From Astragalus membranaceus (Eukaryota > Streptophyta > Magnoliopsida > Fabales > Fabaceae): a stretch of 64,000 nt of DNA. Shown here in pieces: positions 11,531-22,440 of this stretch. The translations under genes were made by a program, and so were the position numbers. How positions within the stretch are numbered: position 1 is the first letter of the stretch; each line of letters starts with the position of its first letter. The notes under the pieces are model-generated. The model saw nothing but the letters and a program-made list of their open reading frames with translations. It did not search any database and was not told the DNA's origin. Location: the NCBI GenBank assembly GCA_039519185.1, contig CM076849.1, positions 81,205,289-81,269,288 of the forward strand, given 5' to 3'.

Positions 11531-13154
11531 AAAATAATCAATTGAAACTACGAGATAACTGCACTGATAAATAAAAAATCACGGGATAACTGCAGTGATA
11601 TATAAAAAAACACGGGATTAATATTTACCATTGATATTTATAATTTTTTTTGAAAATTTATAATTAATATTTAAAATTGATAATTATATTTTGGAAAACT
11701 ACTACAAAACTACTATCCAAAAAAACACGTGATAACTGTAATAATCTACTATAATCTACTATAATCTACTAATCAACTCAAATAATCTAATATAAAAATA
11801 CGGGATAACTGCAATAATCTACTAATCAACTCAAATAATCAATTGAACTATGAGATAACTGCAATGATATATAAAAACACACGGGATAACTACACAAATA
11901 TATAAAAAGACAAAGGATTAATATTTGTCATTGATAATTAAATTTTTTTGAAGACTACTATAAACCTACTATCTAAAAAACAATAATATTTAATGACTAT
12001 TTAAACTACTGATTAATATTTAAAATAAATATTTCTTATTGATAATCTACTATCTCTCTTTTACTATTTACTATAATCTATTAATCAACTAAAATAATTA
12101 ATTGAAACTATGAGATAACTGCATTGATATATAAAAAAACACGAGATTAATATTTGTCATTGATAATTAAATTTTTTGAAACCTACTACTACAAACCTAC
12201 TATCCAAAAAATAAGCAGACTTAATGACTATTTAAATTACTAATTAATATTTAAAAAAATTATTTCTTATTGATAATCTACTATCTAACAAATTTACTAT
12301 CTACTATAATCTACTATCAACTTAAATAATCAATTGAAACTACATGATAACTGTACGGATATATAAAAAACACGGGGATAACTGCAGTGATATATAAAAA
12401 AACACGAGATTAATATTTGCCATTGATAATTATAGTTTTTGAAAACTACTATCTAAAAAAACAAGAAGGCTTAATGACTCTTTAAACTGATTAATATTTA
12501 AAACACACGTGACAAATATTTGTCACTAATACCTAAAAAAGGACAAATAATTGTTACTGATATATAAAAAAAACACGGGATAAATATTTGTTATTGATAA
12601 TCTACTATCTATCTTTCACTATCTACAATAATCTACTAATCAACTCAAATAATCAATTGAAACTATGAGATAACTGGATAATTGAAACTCAAATAACAAT
12701 TTGTCACAGATATATAAAAAATACGGGGATAATTGCAATGATATATATAATAACACTGGATAGTTGCACTGATATATAAAAAAACATGGGATAACAACAC
12801 TGATATAAAAAAAACACTGCACTGATATATAAAAACACACAGGATAAATGCACATATTGTTTTTAAATGATACTTTTACATTTTTAGTTTTAATATTTAT
12901 CAATTTTTTATTTGAAACTCCTTTTTTATCTACTTTAAAGTTTTCTTTATTTTCCCGGGGTAATGTTCAGACTATTTAAATAATGTGTAAATTTATTCCT
13001 AAAAAGAACACGACAGAACCTGTTCGTATGCAAGTCATCCTCTATATTTTACAATTGATTTTAGATTAATGAGATTTCAAACTAACGTTTCTATTTGAGT
13101 TAATCGTATGACGTAACGCGATCAGCCCGTGCGGATGCACGGGTATAGTACTAG
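10552..13154 (+). mobile_element. Non-autonomous Helitron, copy A
   Basis: Starts TCTACTATAG and ends in a hairpin (CCCGTGC, loop GGAT, GCACGGG at 13126-13143) followed 11 bases later by CTAG, the Helitron 3' signature. It sits between A (10551) and T (13155). The homologous flanks of two other DEFL units (about 45885 and 53613) read GTTAAATACA|TTCAAAAATAATTTAC without it, so they are empty sites. The body is very AT-rich, with many ATATATAAAAAAACACGGGATAA-like repeats, and encodes no Rep/helicase. The reading frames in it (10630-10824, 11129-11353, 12640-12903) are low-complexity artefacts. Confidence 0.85.
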
Positions 13155-14696
13155 TTCAAAAATAATTTACGGTCTAATCTAGGAGAGATAGGGGATAGAG
13201 AGAGAGTATTGAGAATGTGAAAAATTTAATATCCTAACAAATTATTTTGATTATTAATTTTTAGCAATACAAATATCCGTCTTTAAAAGAACTAATACAA
13301 TAATAAGCTCTTATTTTTTCTTTATATAAATTTTGTGTTGGGTACTCTTCTAATACAAATATCTAAGTATTTTTATTATTAAATTCGAATTTAAAGCATA
13401 CGTTAATATCATTTAAATGAAACATCTGCTAAATTTTTTGGAAAATAAGTATCCCCTTTTTTGTAGAGTACAAATGGTTAAAATGGAGGGTGAATTGGAA
13501 CGGAAAAGACTTATGATACTAAGGAATTCCTTAATAATAATTACTAAATTTTTCGGTAACCATTATACAATACTCCAATGATTAGTACGTACTAACCACA
13601 ATTTAGTGTTTGTGTGGTTAGTATATGCTACTAGGTTAGTATATGCTACTAACCATTATATAACAATCCAATGGTTAGCATACTAACCACAATTTAGTGT
13701 TTGTGTGGTTACCGAATTTTTTCATTGATGATAAAATGACTATTATGCCCATTTAGTAACAATTACTAATGAATTCCTTAGTACTCTAAGTCACACTCAA
13801 TTGAAACGTTGCGTGTTTAGCCCACACTCATTTTTTCTGTAGCTTGTGTTCTCGTGATGGTTGATTTATCGTTTTTTTTTGTGAAGATAAATTTTTTGAA
13901 AAGAATTTTGGTGAAGATAGTTTTTTTTGGTTCGGACCATCACTGGCTACGTGCTTTCAATGAAAGACTAATCTCCGCTCATGCTTAGGATCCAATTTTA
14001 CACTGGCCAACATCAAGTTTTTTTGGTGAAGATAGTTGATGTATCGTTTTTTTATACAAAGTTGATGTATCGTTTGAAAGTAAAGCCAGCTTCTTTAATA
14101 AATTGGTTTATATTTTTCTTTTAGCAATAACTTAGTTAATATTAAAAAGTACATTTTATAGAAAATATTACTCTTAAATCAACTGTTTATATATATATAT
14201 ATATATATATATTTACTTTGACATTATTAAACAAGTAAATTCTGACCAAAATATTTGTTGAAATTAAACTTTAATGTAAAACAAATCTAGTATTAAAGAT
14301 GGAATAATATGTTTATCATATATCATATATAATAAGTTATAACTTAGTTTCAAAAATAAAAAGTTATAACACCGACTTAGTTTTCTTATATTTAAAGTTT
14401 TGAATCTCTTAAATAATTATTCCAAATTAATTTCAGTCAAAAGTATTTTAAAATAAAATTAAAATAATCTTTATAATGTTAAAATGATAAATAGTCAGTA
14501 TATTCTGTAGTGCAAACCGTTATATAAAAAGCTCTATAAATAAACTGCATTAAAAAAATTAATTTTTTTATAAATTTATGATTGGATAATTTTTTATTAC
14601 GTAAATACTTTAAGTTATTTGAATAATTTAATTTAATATTTAAGGAACGGAGGAAGTTAACTTATTTTTCATAGTATGAAAAATGATAAATTTTAT
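13155..14696 (+). other. Intergenic DNA of the defensin-like repeat unit
   Basis: 13155-13400 matches the DNA after the empty Helitron site in the units at 45886 and 53613. 14210-14430 matches 15370-15560 (same order, clearly diverged), so it is a further copy of DEFL flank. A (TA)n microsatellite lies at about 14187-14210. A palindromic MITE candidate is at 13518-13788. No gene is seen. Confidence 0.6.
13518..13788. mobile_element. MITE candidate with ACTAAGGAATTC inverted ends
   Basis: The left end, TACTAAGGAATTCCTTAATAATAATTACTAAA, is inverted at the right end around TTACTAATGAATTCCTTAGTA. GGTAACC and AATTTTTTC-type inner arms are also inverted, and TA flanks both ends. The copy at 44430-44600 has lost its right end. 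There is no coding capacity. Confidence 0.5.
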
Positions 14697-14752
14697 ACTC
14701 TCTCTGTCTCATATTATATGACTTTTTAGCCAAAAAATTTGTTCCATAATAC
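14697..14752. mobile_element. Stowaway-like MITE, left end only
   Basis: TACTCTCTCTGTCTCATATTATATGACTTTTTAGCC resembles a Stowaway end (CTCCCTCCGTCCCATAATAT type). The right end is missing here because a deletion joins it to the end of DEFL exon 1. The complementary right end survives at 44617-44870. Confidence 0.55.
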
Positions 14753-15171
14753 ATGATCTTGACTTCAGGTAACAAACTAGTTTCATTCCTTCATTTTGTT
14801 TTTTTCCAATCAACATAGTTTTGATATGATAGCAAGTAAAAGAATGTTTGAAACAAAAACAATGGTCTATAAGATATAGTACTTATAGATTCTAATGACA
14901 TTCTGTTAATTGTAGCAGGAGGAGCTGTTATGAAGAGTGTCCTTGAGATTCTGTTAATTGTAGCAGGAGGAGCTGTTATGAATTTTTAATACTTATAGAT
15001 TCTAATGAGATTCTGTTAATTGTAGCAGGAGGAGCTGTTATGAAGAGTGTCCTTGATCATTGCATGGCCACTGGGCCATGCGGTAGTATTCAAGCGTGTC
15101 GGCAATTATGTACAAGGTTTGGGTTACCTGCAAGCTGTGAAGGAGGCAGATGTTGTTGCAATATTGGATAG
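14753..15171 (+). pseudogene. Defensin-like copy 1, lacks the signal-peptide exon
   Basis: Exon 2 (15029-15171) is identical to that of the complete gene at 45475-45617 and encodes the eight-cysteine peptide. Exon 1 is gone apart from its last bases (TCTTGACTTCAG before the GTAACA donor). About 600 bases that contain it in copy 2 are deleted at a shared TGA. The intron acceptor with the first bases of exon 2 (TTGTAGCAG|GAGGAGCTGTTATGAA) is present three times in a row, ending near 14916, 14964 and 15028. Without a start codon or signal peptide this copy should not give a secreted peptide. Confidence 0.8.
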
Positions 15172-15660
15172 TTCTACTTTGGATAATTGTAGTTTCAAAT
15201 TAAATGCAATAATTGTAGTTTCAAGCACAATTGTAGTATCAAATACAATAATTTCAATTAAAAATAATATTATTGTGATTTCTTATTATCAAGTTGCTCT
15301 TAGGTATGTTTTTGCCACTTGGTAGAGTCTACGCGGACAAACATCTCTCTTTATCAAATCTAAGTACTACTTTTATTATTAACTTCGAATTTACTTTTAC
15401 ATTATTAAAAGGGAAAATTCTGACAAAAATATTTGTTACAATTAAACTTTAATGTAAAACAAATCTAGTATTAAAAATTGAATAATATGTTTATCAAACA
15501 TCATAAATAATAAGTTAAAAGACCGACTTAGTTTTCTTAGATTTAAATTTTTCAATCTCTTAAATAATTATAAGGTCAAAGTATTTTTAAAATAAATCTC
15601 AAAAAAAAAATTAAAAAAAATCGTTATAAAATTAAATTGACGAATGTACTCATTTCAGTT
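15172..15660 (+). other. 3' flank of defensin-like copy 1
   Basis: Matches the downstream DNA of copies 2 and 3 but lacks about 700 bases between ATTATCA (about 15292) and GTTGCTCTTAGG, relative to copy 3 (53500-54200). No gene is seen. Confidence 0.6.
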
Positions 15661-16509
15661 GGCTAATCCCAAAATAAGTTTGAAAGAATTAAAACACAAA
15701 GATTGAAATACAAACATCACAATATTATATTATCAATACTAGAAATTCATTACAAAGTTTTAAGCAATCCAATTACTAAGAGTTTAGCTCATGATGAGCA
15801 TCATTAACAAAATACAAACAAAGAAGCTCATATTATCGAAACAACAAGTAGAGGAAAAGAGTGCAAAAGATACGCCACTTAAGCTCCTACACATGAATCG
15901 GGTTGTAGATGCTATAGCACAGCTCGCAGCATTAAAGTGTAGAATCTTCACTTGGAAAAATGATAAAAGCTTGAATGGACAAAAATGGAGATGAGAATGT
16001 GTCAAAGACTCTCTCTAAAATTTCTCCAAGAACTTCGAATGAATGAAGAGATGAGTGAATGAGAGAGAGATATTCTTTTTGTTTCAAAAGTAGCTTTCCC
16101 AAAAGTTGAAGTGACAATCCACCAACCAAAATGATCTTCCAACCAAAATAAGACAAGTGTCCTTGCAAGTACATGGTTGGTGAACGCGTCAGCCTAGGGT
16201 GGAGAAGTAGAAGGCGCTGACTTGACATAAAGTGGATACTTCAAAGATTTAATTTTTGCTTTGATCCTATGACGGCCCACTGCTTGGCGATGCTATAACA
16301 CTCATACGCTGTAACACTGAACAAAGACATTAAACCTTCACAAAGGCATGAGTGTGCCAAATTATCACAGTTCATCTCCTAACCCTTCTTAATACTTTTC
16401 TACATATATATATATACACATAATTAAACATGGATTTCAATCAAGAACTTGCATTGATTTAGGTATTAAAGGTATAAATAACTTTTATAAATAATAGTTA
16501 TCAAGGCTC
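15661..16509. other. Unassigned stretch
   Basis: Short frames on both strands (15791-15994 plus, 15932-16228 minus) have no motif I recognise and no conserved look. A (TA)n run lies at about 16402-16412. I see no terminal repeats. Confidence 0.4.
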
Positions 16510-16598
16510 ACAAGAAGAATTGCAACCCTTTCAAGATTCATGGCGAGGTTGGGCGACCGGTCCCTCTCATTTTACAAAGTGCTGAAGAACGCAACCAA
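16510..16598 (+). pseudogene. Tat-type reverse transcriptase fragment, left of the CACTA insertion
   Basis: One frame gives LTRRIATLSRFMARLGD and continues to an LKNAT end at the insertion point. This is the thumb/connection region of a Tat-type polymerase. The frame resumes directly after the CACTA element at 29154 (WTEECKKAF). The two pieces show that CACTA landed in this pol fragment and duplicated the three bases CAA. Confidence 0.8.
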
Positions 16599-16892
16599 CA
16601 CTACTAGAAAAATCTCAAATACCGACGGAATTTAGAGACGGAATTAGAGACGGAAAATACTAGTTAGAGACAGAAATGAAATTTTGCATTGTAGAGACGG
16701 AATTTAGAGACGGAATTTTCCGTCTCAAACAAATTTCGTCTCTAAATCTGTCTCCAATTGGTCAAATTGAAATGTGAACAAGTCAAACTTTATTTAGAGA
16801 CCAAAGTTAGAGACGGATATTTTTGTCTCAAAGTAATTCCATCTCTATTTCCGTCTCTATTTTGTCATTTGATAAAAAAAACAAAATAAAAC

Positions 16893-17475
16893 TGTTTTCA
16901 GAGACGCCATTCTTCTCTCTGACAGAACCCTAAGCGCCATTCTTCTTCTTCCTCATAGAACTTCTTCTTCTCTCTCGCAGAATCAACCAAAACCATGTTT
17001 CTTTCCTTCTTCCTCTTTGTCTGTTCTCTGCTCCATGTAGAAACCCTAAACCCTTTACGCACGGCCTCACTCTCCCTTGCCCTCCAACGCGTGACGACGA
17101 CCAGTCCACCACCGCAGGCCACCACCATCTGCACTGCAACCCTTCACGCAATCCTTACCCTCACTCTTCATCTCTTAAACGGTCTTCTCTCGAACATCAT
17201 CGCTGCTGCCACTTTCGTGTTGTCATTCAGCCATCATCCGACCTCCGTTCGCCTCCCCACAACCACCAAACTTCTTCTCTTCTCCATCGCGACAAAACCC
17301 AACAACATTATTTTCTTAAAATGGGTTGATTTAGTAAGCCCTAAATTAAATCGCTGTCACTTTCTCTCTCAGATTCTCCATCCCCCTCCTTCCCTTGAGC
17401 TTCCATATCTTTCATAATCAGAAGATTAAACTTTAATTTGCTGCTAATTGTTTTTTCATTTGTCTGATTTTTCAG
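16893..17475 (+). other. Captured leader-like sequence in the CACTA element
   Basis: Pyrimidine-rich, 5'-UTR-like DNA with an open frame (16995-17417, 140 residues) rich in Ser, Thr, Pro and Leu and without a recognisable domain. It precedes the transporter exons and may be the leader of the captured gene. I do not call a protein here. Confidence 0.35.
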
Positions 17476-18449
17476 GAATATGTGTATAACAGGCTTCATT
17501 TTAGGTGAATTTCCTATTCATATTCATCACTTTGTTACTGTATTATTATTAGTTAATGAATTTTAGCTTTCAATGGATACTCCTAAGTGAAATGGTGTTT
17601 TTTTGTTTTATTGTTTTTCTGCTATGGTTGGTACTTCACATTTATTCAAGGGTTTGTTTACCTATTTCTGATTTACCTCTAAGGTTTCACAAGCAAGCAA
17701 ATGGTGAACCCATGGAAAATTTATGTCAAACTTTCTGCTGTACTCATGGGTTCACATGACTTAACAAAAGGATCTTTGGCTTTTCTTAATTACCCTGCAC
17801 AAATCATGTTCAAATCCACAAAGGTAACAAATTAGGTGACATGTTTAAAACATTCTAACCTGATTTTCTGCCACTAAAACTGTGTCACCATGTTATATAG
17901 TTATATAATAGATCCATTTTTTATGCAATAATAATAGGTTCTGCCAGTGATGATAATGGGTGCTTTTATCCCTGGTTTGAGAAGGAAGTATCCAATGCAT
18001 GAATATATATCTGCTATACTTTTGGTGGTTGGCTTGATTCTATTTACATTAGCAGATGCACATACATCACCTAATTTTAGTGTTGTTGGTGTTGTTATGA
18101 TATCTGGTGCTTTGATTATGAACTCTTTTTTGGGTATTCTTCAAGAAGCAATCTTCACTATGAATCTTGATACCACACAGGTGATTTTCCATTTCTTGCT
18201 ACATATTCATTTTGTCAAATTTATAGTTTATTAATCCCACCAATGCTTTTTACAGGAGAATTATTCAAAGCATGGACTTGTTCACACTTCACAGGTAAAT
18301 TTGGAATAAAACAGTTCCTTTTCCTCACTACAATACTATACTTTTTCTTATCAGAAAGAAGAATAAATTTTTTCTTGTCCTTACAATGTGTATGGTGTGT
18401 TAGTCTTTGAAGCAATGGCCACATTCATAGGCCAAGTTTCTGTCATTTG
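17476..18449 (+). pseudogene. Captured fragment of a UTR2/SLC35B-type nucleotide-sugar transporter gene
   Basis: Exon-like pieces in order: 17476-17504 (EYVYNRLHF), 17622-17823 (YGWYFTFIQGFVYL, later AQIMFKSTK), 17938-18180 (MGAFIPGLRRKYP, LGILQEAIFTMN), about 18229-18294 (TGELFKAW) and about 18388-18449 (FEAMATFIGQVSV). The family consists of multi-pass Golgi/ER membrane carriers of nucleotide sugars. Introns with GT...AG borders survive, so it was captured as genomic DNA. Damage seen: a stop at 17680-17682, a TG in place of the AG acceptor at 17620-17621, and a stop after the last exon piece. The 5' end and the last third of the family's coding region are absent. Assignment to UTR2/UTR4-like carriers is from remembered family motifs. 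Confidence 0.75.
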
Positions 18450-18916
18450 AACAATGGGTTAGTGACCCAGATTCTGAGTTAAGGTGATGTTCTTTTGCTA
18501 TTCTTTCATTTCATCTCTATTATTTCTTCTATTTTCATTTGATAAAGTTAGCTTCAACTAAAGACTTAGCAAGCCCCTGTTATTACAAGCCTTTTGATGC
18601 TTTTCTCAGTGTCTTCAAATGAGTATACTGATATGATACAACATAATCTTCATATGTTCCGGAGAGTTATTTCGATGATAAAGGAAGTTTGCTTTATTGA
18701 GTTGTCTATTCTAAGTCAAACAAATGTGCAGAAAGACAACAGCCCAAACAACATAATAAAGAGAGATATATGACAGCAAACAAAGCAGTGACTTTCAGTC
18801 ACAGTTTCTTTAGTAATTATTTATCTTGATATTAAGTGCATCTTCTATTTATTTTTCGTAGAGAAAATTTGATGACAGATTATGTCATGTGGCAATAAAT
18901 TACCCTTGTGGTTTCT

Positions 18917-19051
18917 GTGGCAGCTGTAATGACCAATACACTGAGTACATCAATGGCTAGTCTTCCAGGACCATTAGCCACAGCTGCACATCAAATATGC
19001 TTGCAAGTATGGTTATCTGTATCCCTCCTTGCAGATGCACAAGGCTTTTAG
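18917..19051 (+). pseudogene. Captured exon of a MATE (DETOXIFICATION) transporter gene
   Basis: The frame contains ATAAHQICLQVWLSVSLLAD, a strongly conserved loop and helix of the plant MATE branch that includes FRD3 and DTX42-45. It ends in a stop at 19049-19051. MATE proteins are cation-coupled exporters of organic acids or xenobiotics. Only this one exon-sized piece is visible. The neighbouring 19080-19180 may hold a small further remnant. Confidence 0.7.
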
Positions 19052-19453
19052 TTGTATGCTTTTGCATCTGCTGTTTCTGAAATTATGATGCACTCTCAGG
19101 TTGGTGGCTCCTTAGGTACTGTTTTGGCTTGAGATCTTAGGTGGCAACAAAAACCAAATCAAACACTTCATCACCTCTGATTTTAGGTACTGTCTTGTCT
19201 CTTCTGATTTTTGACATTTATTCCTGCTTTGGATTTGTCTTGTTGAACGGAATGAATAAGTAATGGAAATTTGACATTGCTATTTTTGCAGTCTGGCTCC
19301 CATTCTTTGAGTATGCTTGTTCGTTCAATTATGTCAGATAAGAATCCAGAAGAAATTCCAATGGTAAGGGATACGTCGTTCTGTGTATTTAACAATGACA
19401 ACTAATTTTCATCACAACTTTACTAATCAAGTTAGACCTTATAGAGTGATACT

Positions 19454-21399
19454 TGTAACGCCCTAAAATAATTTAATTAATTAATTAATTAAGTTATTTA
19501 AGGGATTACAATATTATTTGAGTTGAATAATTAAATTAGAATTGTTTTATTTCAGGAGGTGAAATGAATTAATAAAGGTGGTGTAAATAGGGCCCAATTC
19601 CATTGTTGACCCAAGCCCATTCCATAAAGTCCCAAAAAACCTAAAATTAGTTCTCATTATCACAAGAAAGAAAGAAACAGCGAAACTGAGAGAGTGAGAG
19701 GGAGTAGAGGCTCGCGACTTCCAGCAAGGAGGAAAAGAAGGAATTGGTTCATCTTGGCTTTGGGTAAGTTTCTTTGATCCTTTCCCTTCCATTTTTCTTC
19801 CTCTTTCAAGTGGTAGTTTCAATCCCTCATTTTCCTATGGTTGTTGTTGTCTTCTCCATGGCTTTAGGAAGCCACGGTTTGCGCAAAGAGGAGGAGGAGG
19901 AGGAGCTGCTGCGTTTCTTCTTGTGGCTTGTGCGTGGCTTAGTTCTTCGATTTATCAAGGTTAGGGGGCTCTACTTTATACCTATAATAATGTTAAGATA
20001 GGCGATATATGTAGGTTAGGGTGTAGGAGTTGGATTGTTGAATACTATGCTAATATGTTATTGTTGAATTAAATTAGTTTGAAGGGTAGATATAATTGAT
20101 ACTGTGTTGGTTGTTTTGGTTGAATTGTTGAACATCATGGTTATTGAAATTAAGTTGAGTTGATACTGTGTTGGATATAATTATTGTTGAATATTATTGT
20201 CGAATATAATCGATACTGTGTTGGATATAATTATATGTAGGTTATGCTAATATATTGTGGTTGAATTAAGTTAGTTTGAAGGGTGGAAAATTGTTACTGT
20301 TTTGTGGTGTTAGTTGATGGGCATAATTGTTGAATGTTGTGTTAGTATATATGTTGATGAAAGGAATTAATTTGAAATTGTGGAGATTAGGCTACTGTTG
20401 GTGGTGTTGCGCAGGGGCGCCAAATTGGGCAGCCCCGTGCGTGTGTGTTGCGTGTACTGCGTAGGTGTGTGTAGTTGCGGGGAAGTGCAATTGTAAAATT
20501 AGATTACTAGCCTAAAGATACAAAGCGGTGTGTGCGGAGTTGTAATTATTGGAGATGTGAAAGCGGTGAGGGACTCCGGTCCAAAGCGGTGTGATAGCCT
20601 TAAGACCTATATGTTGATTATATTAAGTTGAGAAATAAAAATCGGTGTGTTTAATAATTATTATGGCTTATGTGTGGTGTTGTGGTGCATAGTCATAGTG
20701 TCACATGACTCATGTTGCATAAAGCGGTGTGTAGGCTTCGGCCAAAGCGGTGCGGTGGCTTCGGCCAAAGCGGTGAGTGCCCTCCAGGCTAATAGCGGTG
20801 ATGATGGATCCACATGCATGTTGCATTACATGCATTAGTCAAGCATTTGATGAGTTTATGGATGAATTATGAATATGATGATTGTTGTTGATAATGTAGT
20901 GAGTTGTTATGAATTAGTGTTGCTTGCTGCCTGCCTTAATATAATGCTTATCTTAATTATTATTATTTGTGTAAAGAGACTCACCCTACTGCCTTTGTTG
21001 CTTCTTATGTCGGCAACTTGCAGGTAATCGAGAGTGAGGGCATCCTTATGCCTCTTTTCTAGTAGTGTGTCAGCTCTGATATGTAGCACCAGGGGGAGGG
21101 CGTAGTAGTACTGTTATTGTCATTTTGATGTATTGGATTGTTATAATGATGTATTGATACCATTCCGCTGTGTTGAGGATATTTTATTTATGTGCTGTAA
21201 ACTAAAACAGGTGTTGTGGGCCCGTCCCTAAACTATCGTGCTATATATCGTCCTATTGACTGTGGACTTCCCGTCATTGATTATAAACTAGATGACTTTT
21301 ATAAGCGTTGAAATGTGACACCTTTTTCAATGATTTATATTCTTTTAAAACTCTGATTTTATATACTGATTAATAGTTAATTTAGAAGGGGATGTTACA
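19454..21399 (+). repeat. 5' LTR of the chromovirus
   Basis: TGTAACGCCCTAAAATAA to GATGTTACA. The right half (about 20520-20800) carries six or more spaced AAAGCGGTG-type motifs. One stretch, GGCTTCGGCCAAAGCGGTG, is doubled here but single in the 3' LTR. Confidence 0.92.
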
Positions 21400-21403
21400 T
21401 TAG

Positions 21404-21415
21404 TGGTATCAGAGC
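21404..21415 (+). other. Primer binding site, initiator-Met tRNA
   Basis: TGGTATCAGAGC lies four bases after the LTR and is complementary to the 3' end of plant initiator-methionine tRNA. Confidence 0.85.
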
Positions 21416-21497
21416 TGAAGTTGGTCTGTCCGACTAAGTGTCTAGATGTTATGTCTGTTGTATCTAATTATGTTTATTTGTGTAGAAATTTGATTCG

Positions 21498-22440
21498 ATG
21501 GCGAGACGCGATGATGCTGCATTGGCTGCTGCTCTGCAAGCCATAGCTCAAGCTGTTGGGAATCAGCACACGGCTGCTGATGCTAATGCTCGTAACTTAG
21601 CAACGTTCCAGAGGGAAAATCCACTCACCTTCAAGGGTCGGTATGACCCCGATGGAGCCTTGGCCTGGTTAAAGGAGATAGAGCGGATCTTCCGTGTCAT
21701 GGAGTGTTCTGCTGCTCAGAAAGTGAAACTGGGAACTCATATGCTAGCAGAGGAAGCTGACGATTGGTGGTTGGGAATGCTGCGAAGGTTAGAGAATGCT
21801 GGTGTGGAAGTTACTTGGGAGGTTTTCACAAGGGAGTTCAAGAGAAAATACTACCCTGAGGATGTGCGAGCTAAGAAGGAAGTGGAATTTCTAGAGCTGA
21901 AGCAGGGGAATAAGACGGTAGCTGAGTATGCCGCCAAATTTGAGGAGTTAGCCAAATTCTGTCCTTACTATGCCAATGATGCCGATTCGGAGTTCTCCAA
22001 GTGTGTCAAATTTGAGAGTGGTCTGCGCCCTGATATAAAGAAAGCAATTGGGTATCAAGAGATTCGGGATTTTGCTAGATTGGTTGATAAGTGTAGGATC
22101 TATGAGGAAGACAGTAATGCTGCTTACAAGGCTGTGAAGGAAAATAGGAATTCTCAGTTTAGGGCAAAGCCCTATGATGTTGCTGGAAGTAAAGGTAAGT
22201 GGAAAGCAGGTGCTGGCCAGAAGTCAAGTGGGGGAGGTGCCCCTTCGGACATTGTGTGTTATTCTTGTAAGAAGCCTGGTCATAAGAGTAATGAGTGCCC
22301 CGAGGCCAATTGTTTCAAGTGTGGTCAGAAGGGCCATAAAGCTGCTAACTGTGAAAAGAAAGGGATTGTTTGCTATAATTGTGAAGAAGTGGGGCATGTG
22401 AGTGCTAATTGTCCTAAGCCCAAGAGAGAGAGAGAGCTAA
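21498..22440 (+). CDS. gag of the chromovirus
   Basis: Nucleocapsid precursor. The retrotransposon gag domain covers about residues 35-170 (FKGRYDPDGALAWLKEIERI, DDWWLGM). It is followed by three zinc knuckles of CX2CX4HX4C type (CYSCKKPGHKSNEC, CFKCGQKGHKAANC, CYNCEEVGHVSANC) at about residues 253-310. The ATG at 21498 lies 83 bases after the primer site and gives the expected N-terminus. The frame leaves gag-pol in a run of GA repeats at about 22424-22436, where a change in repeat number has shifted it. The open frame runs on out of phase to 22520. Confidence 0.88.

Noticed and set aside
13126..13143. Helitron hairpin as another copy of the CGCACGATCCGTGCG near-palindrome
   Set aside because: The arms are in the opposite order (CGTGC outside, GCACG inside), and position and spacing fit the Helitron terminator.
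15047..15325. 91-92-residue frames over DEFL exon 2 (also 45493 and 53226)
   Set aside because: Wrong frame of exon 2. The frame continuing from exon 1 gives the cysteine pattern and a short stop.
16995..17417. 140-residue frame at the start of the CACTA element as a gene
   Set aside because: Low-complexity Ser/Thr/Pro/Leu composition, no domain, and overlapping frames on the other strand. More likely captured leader DNA.
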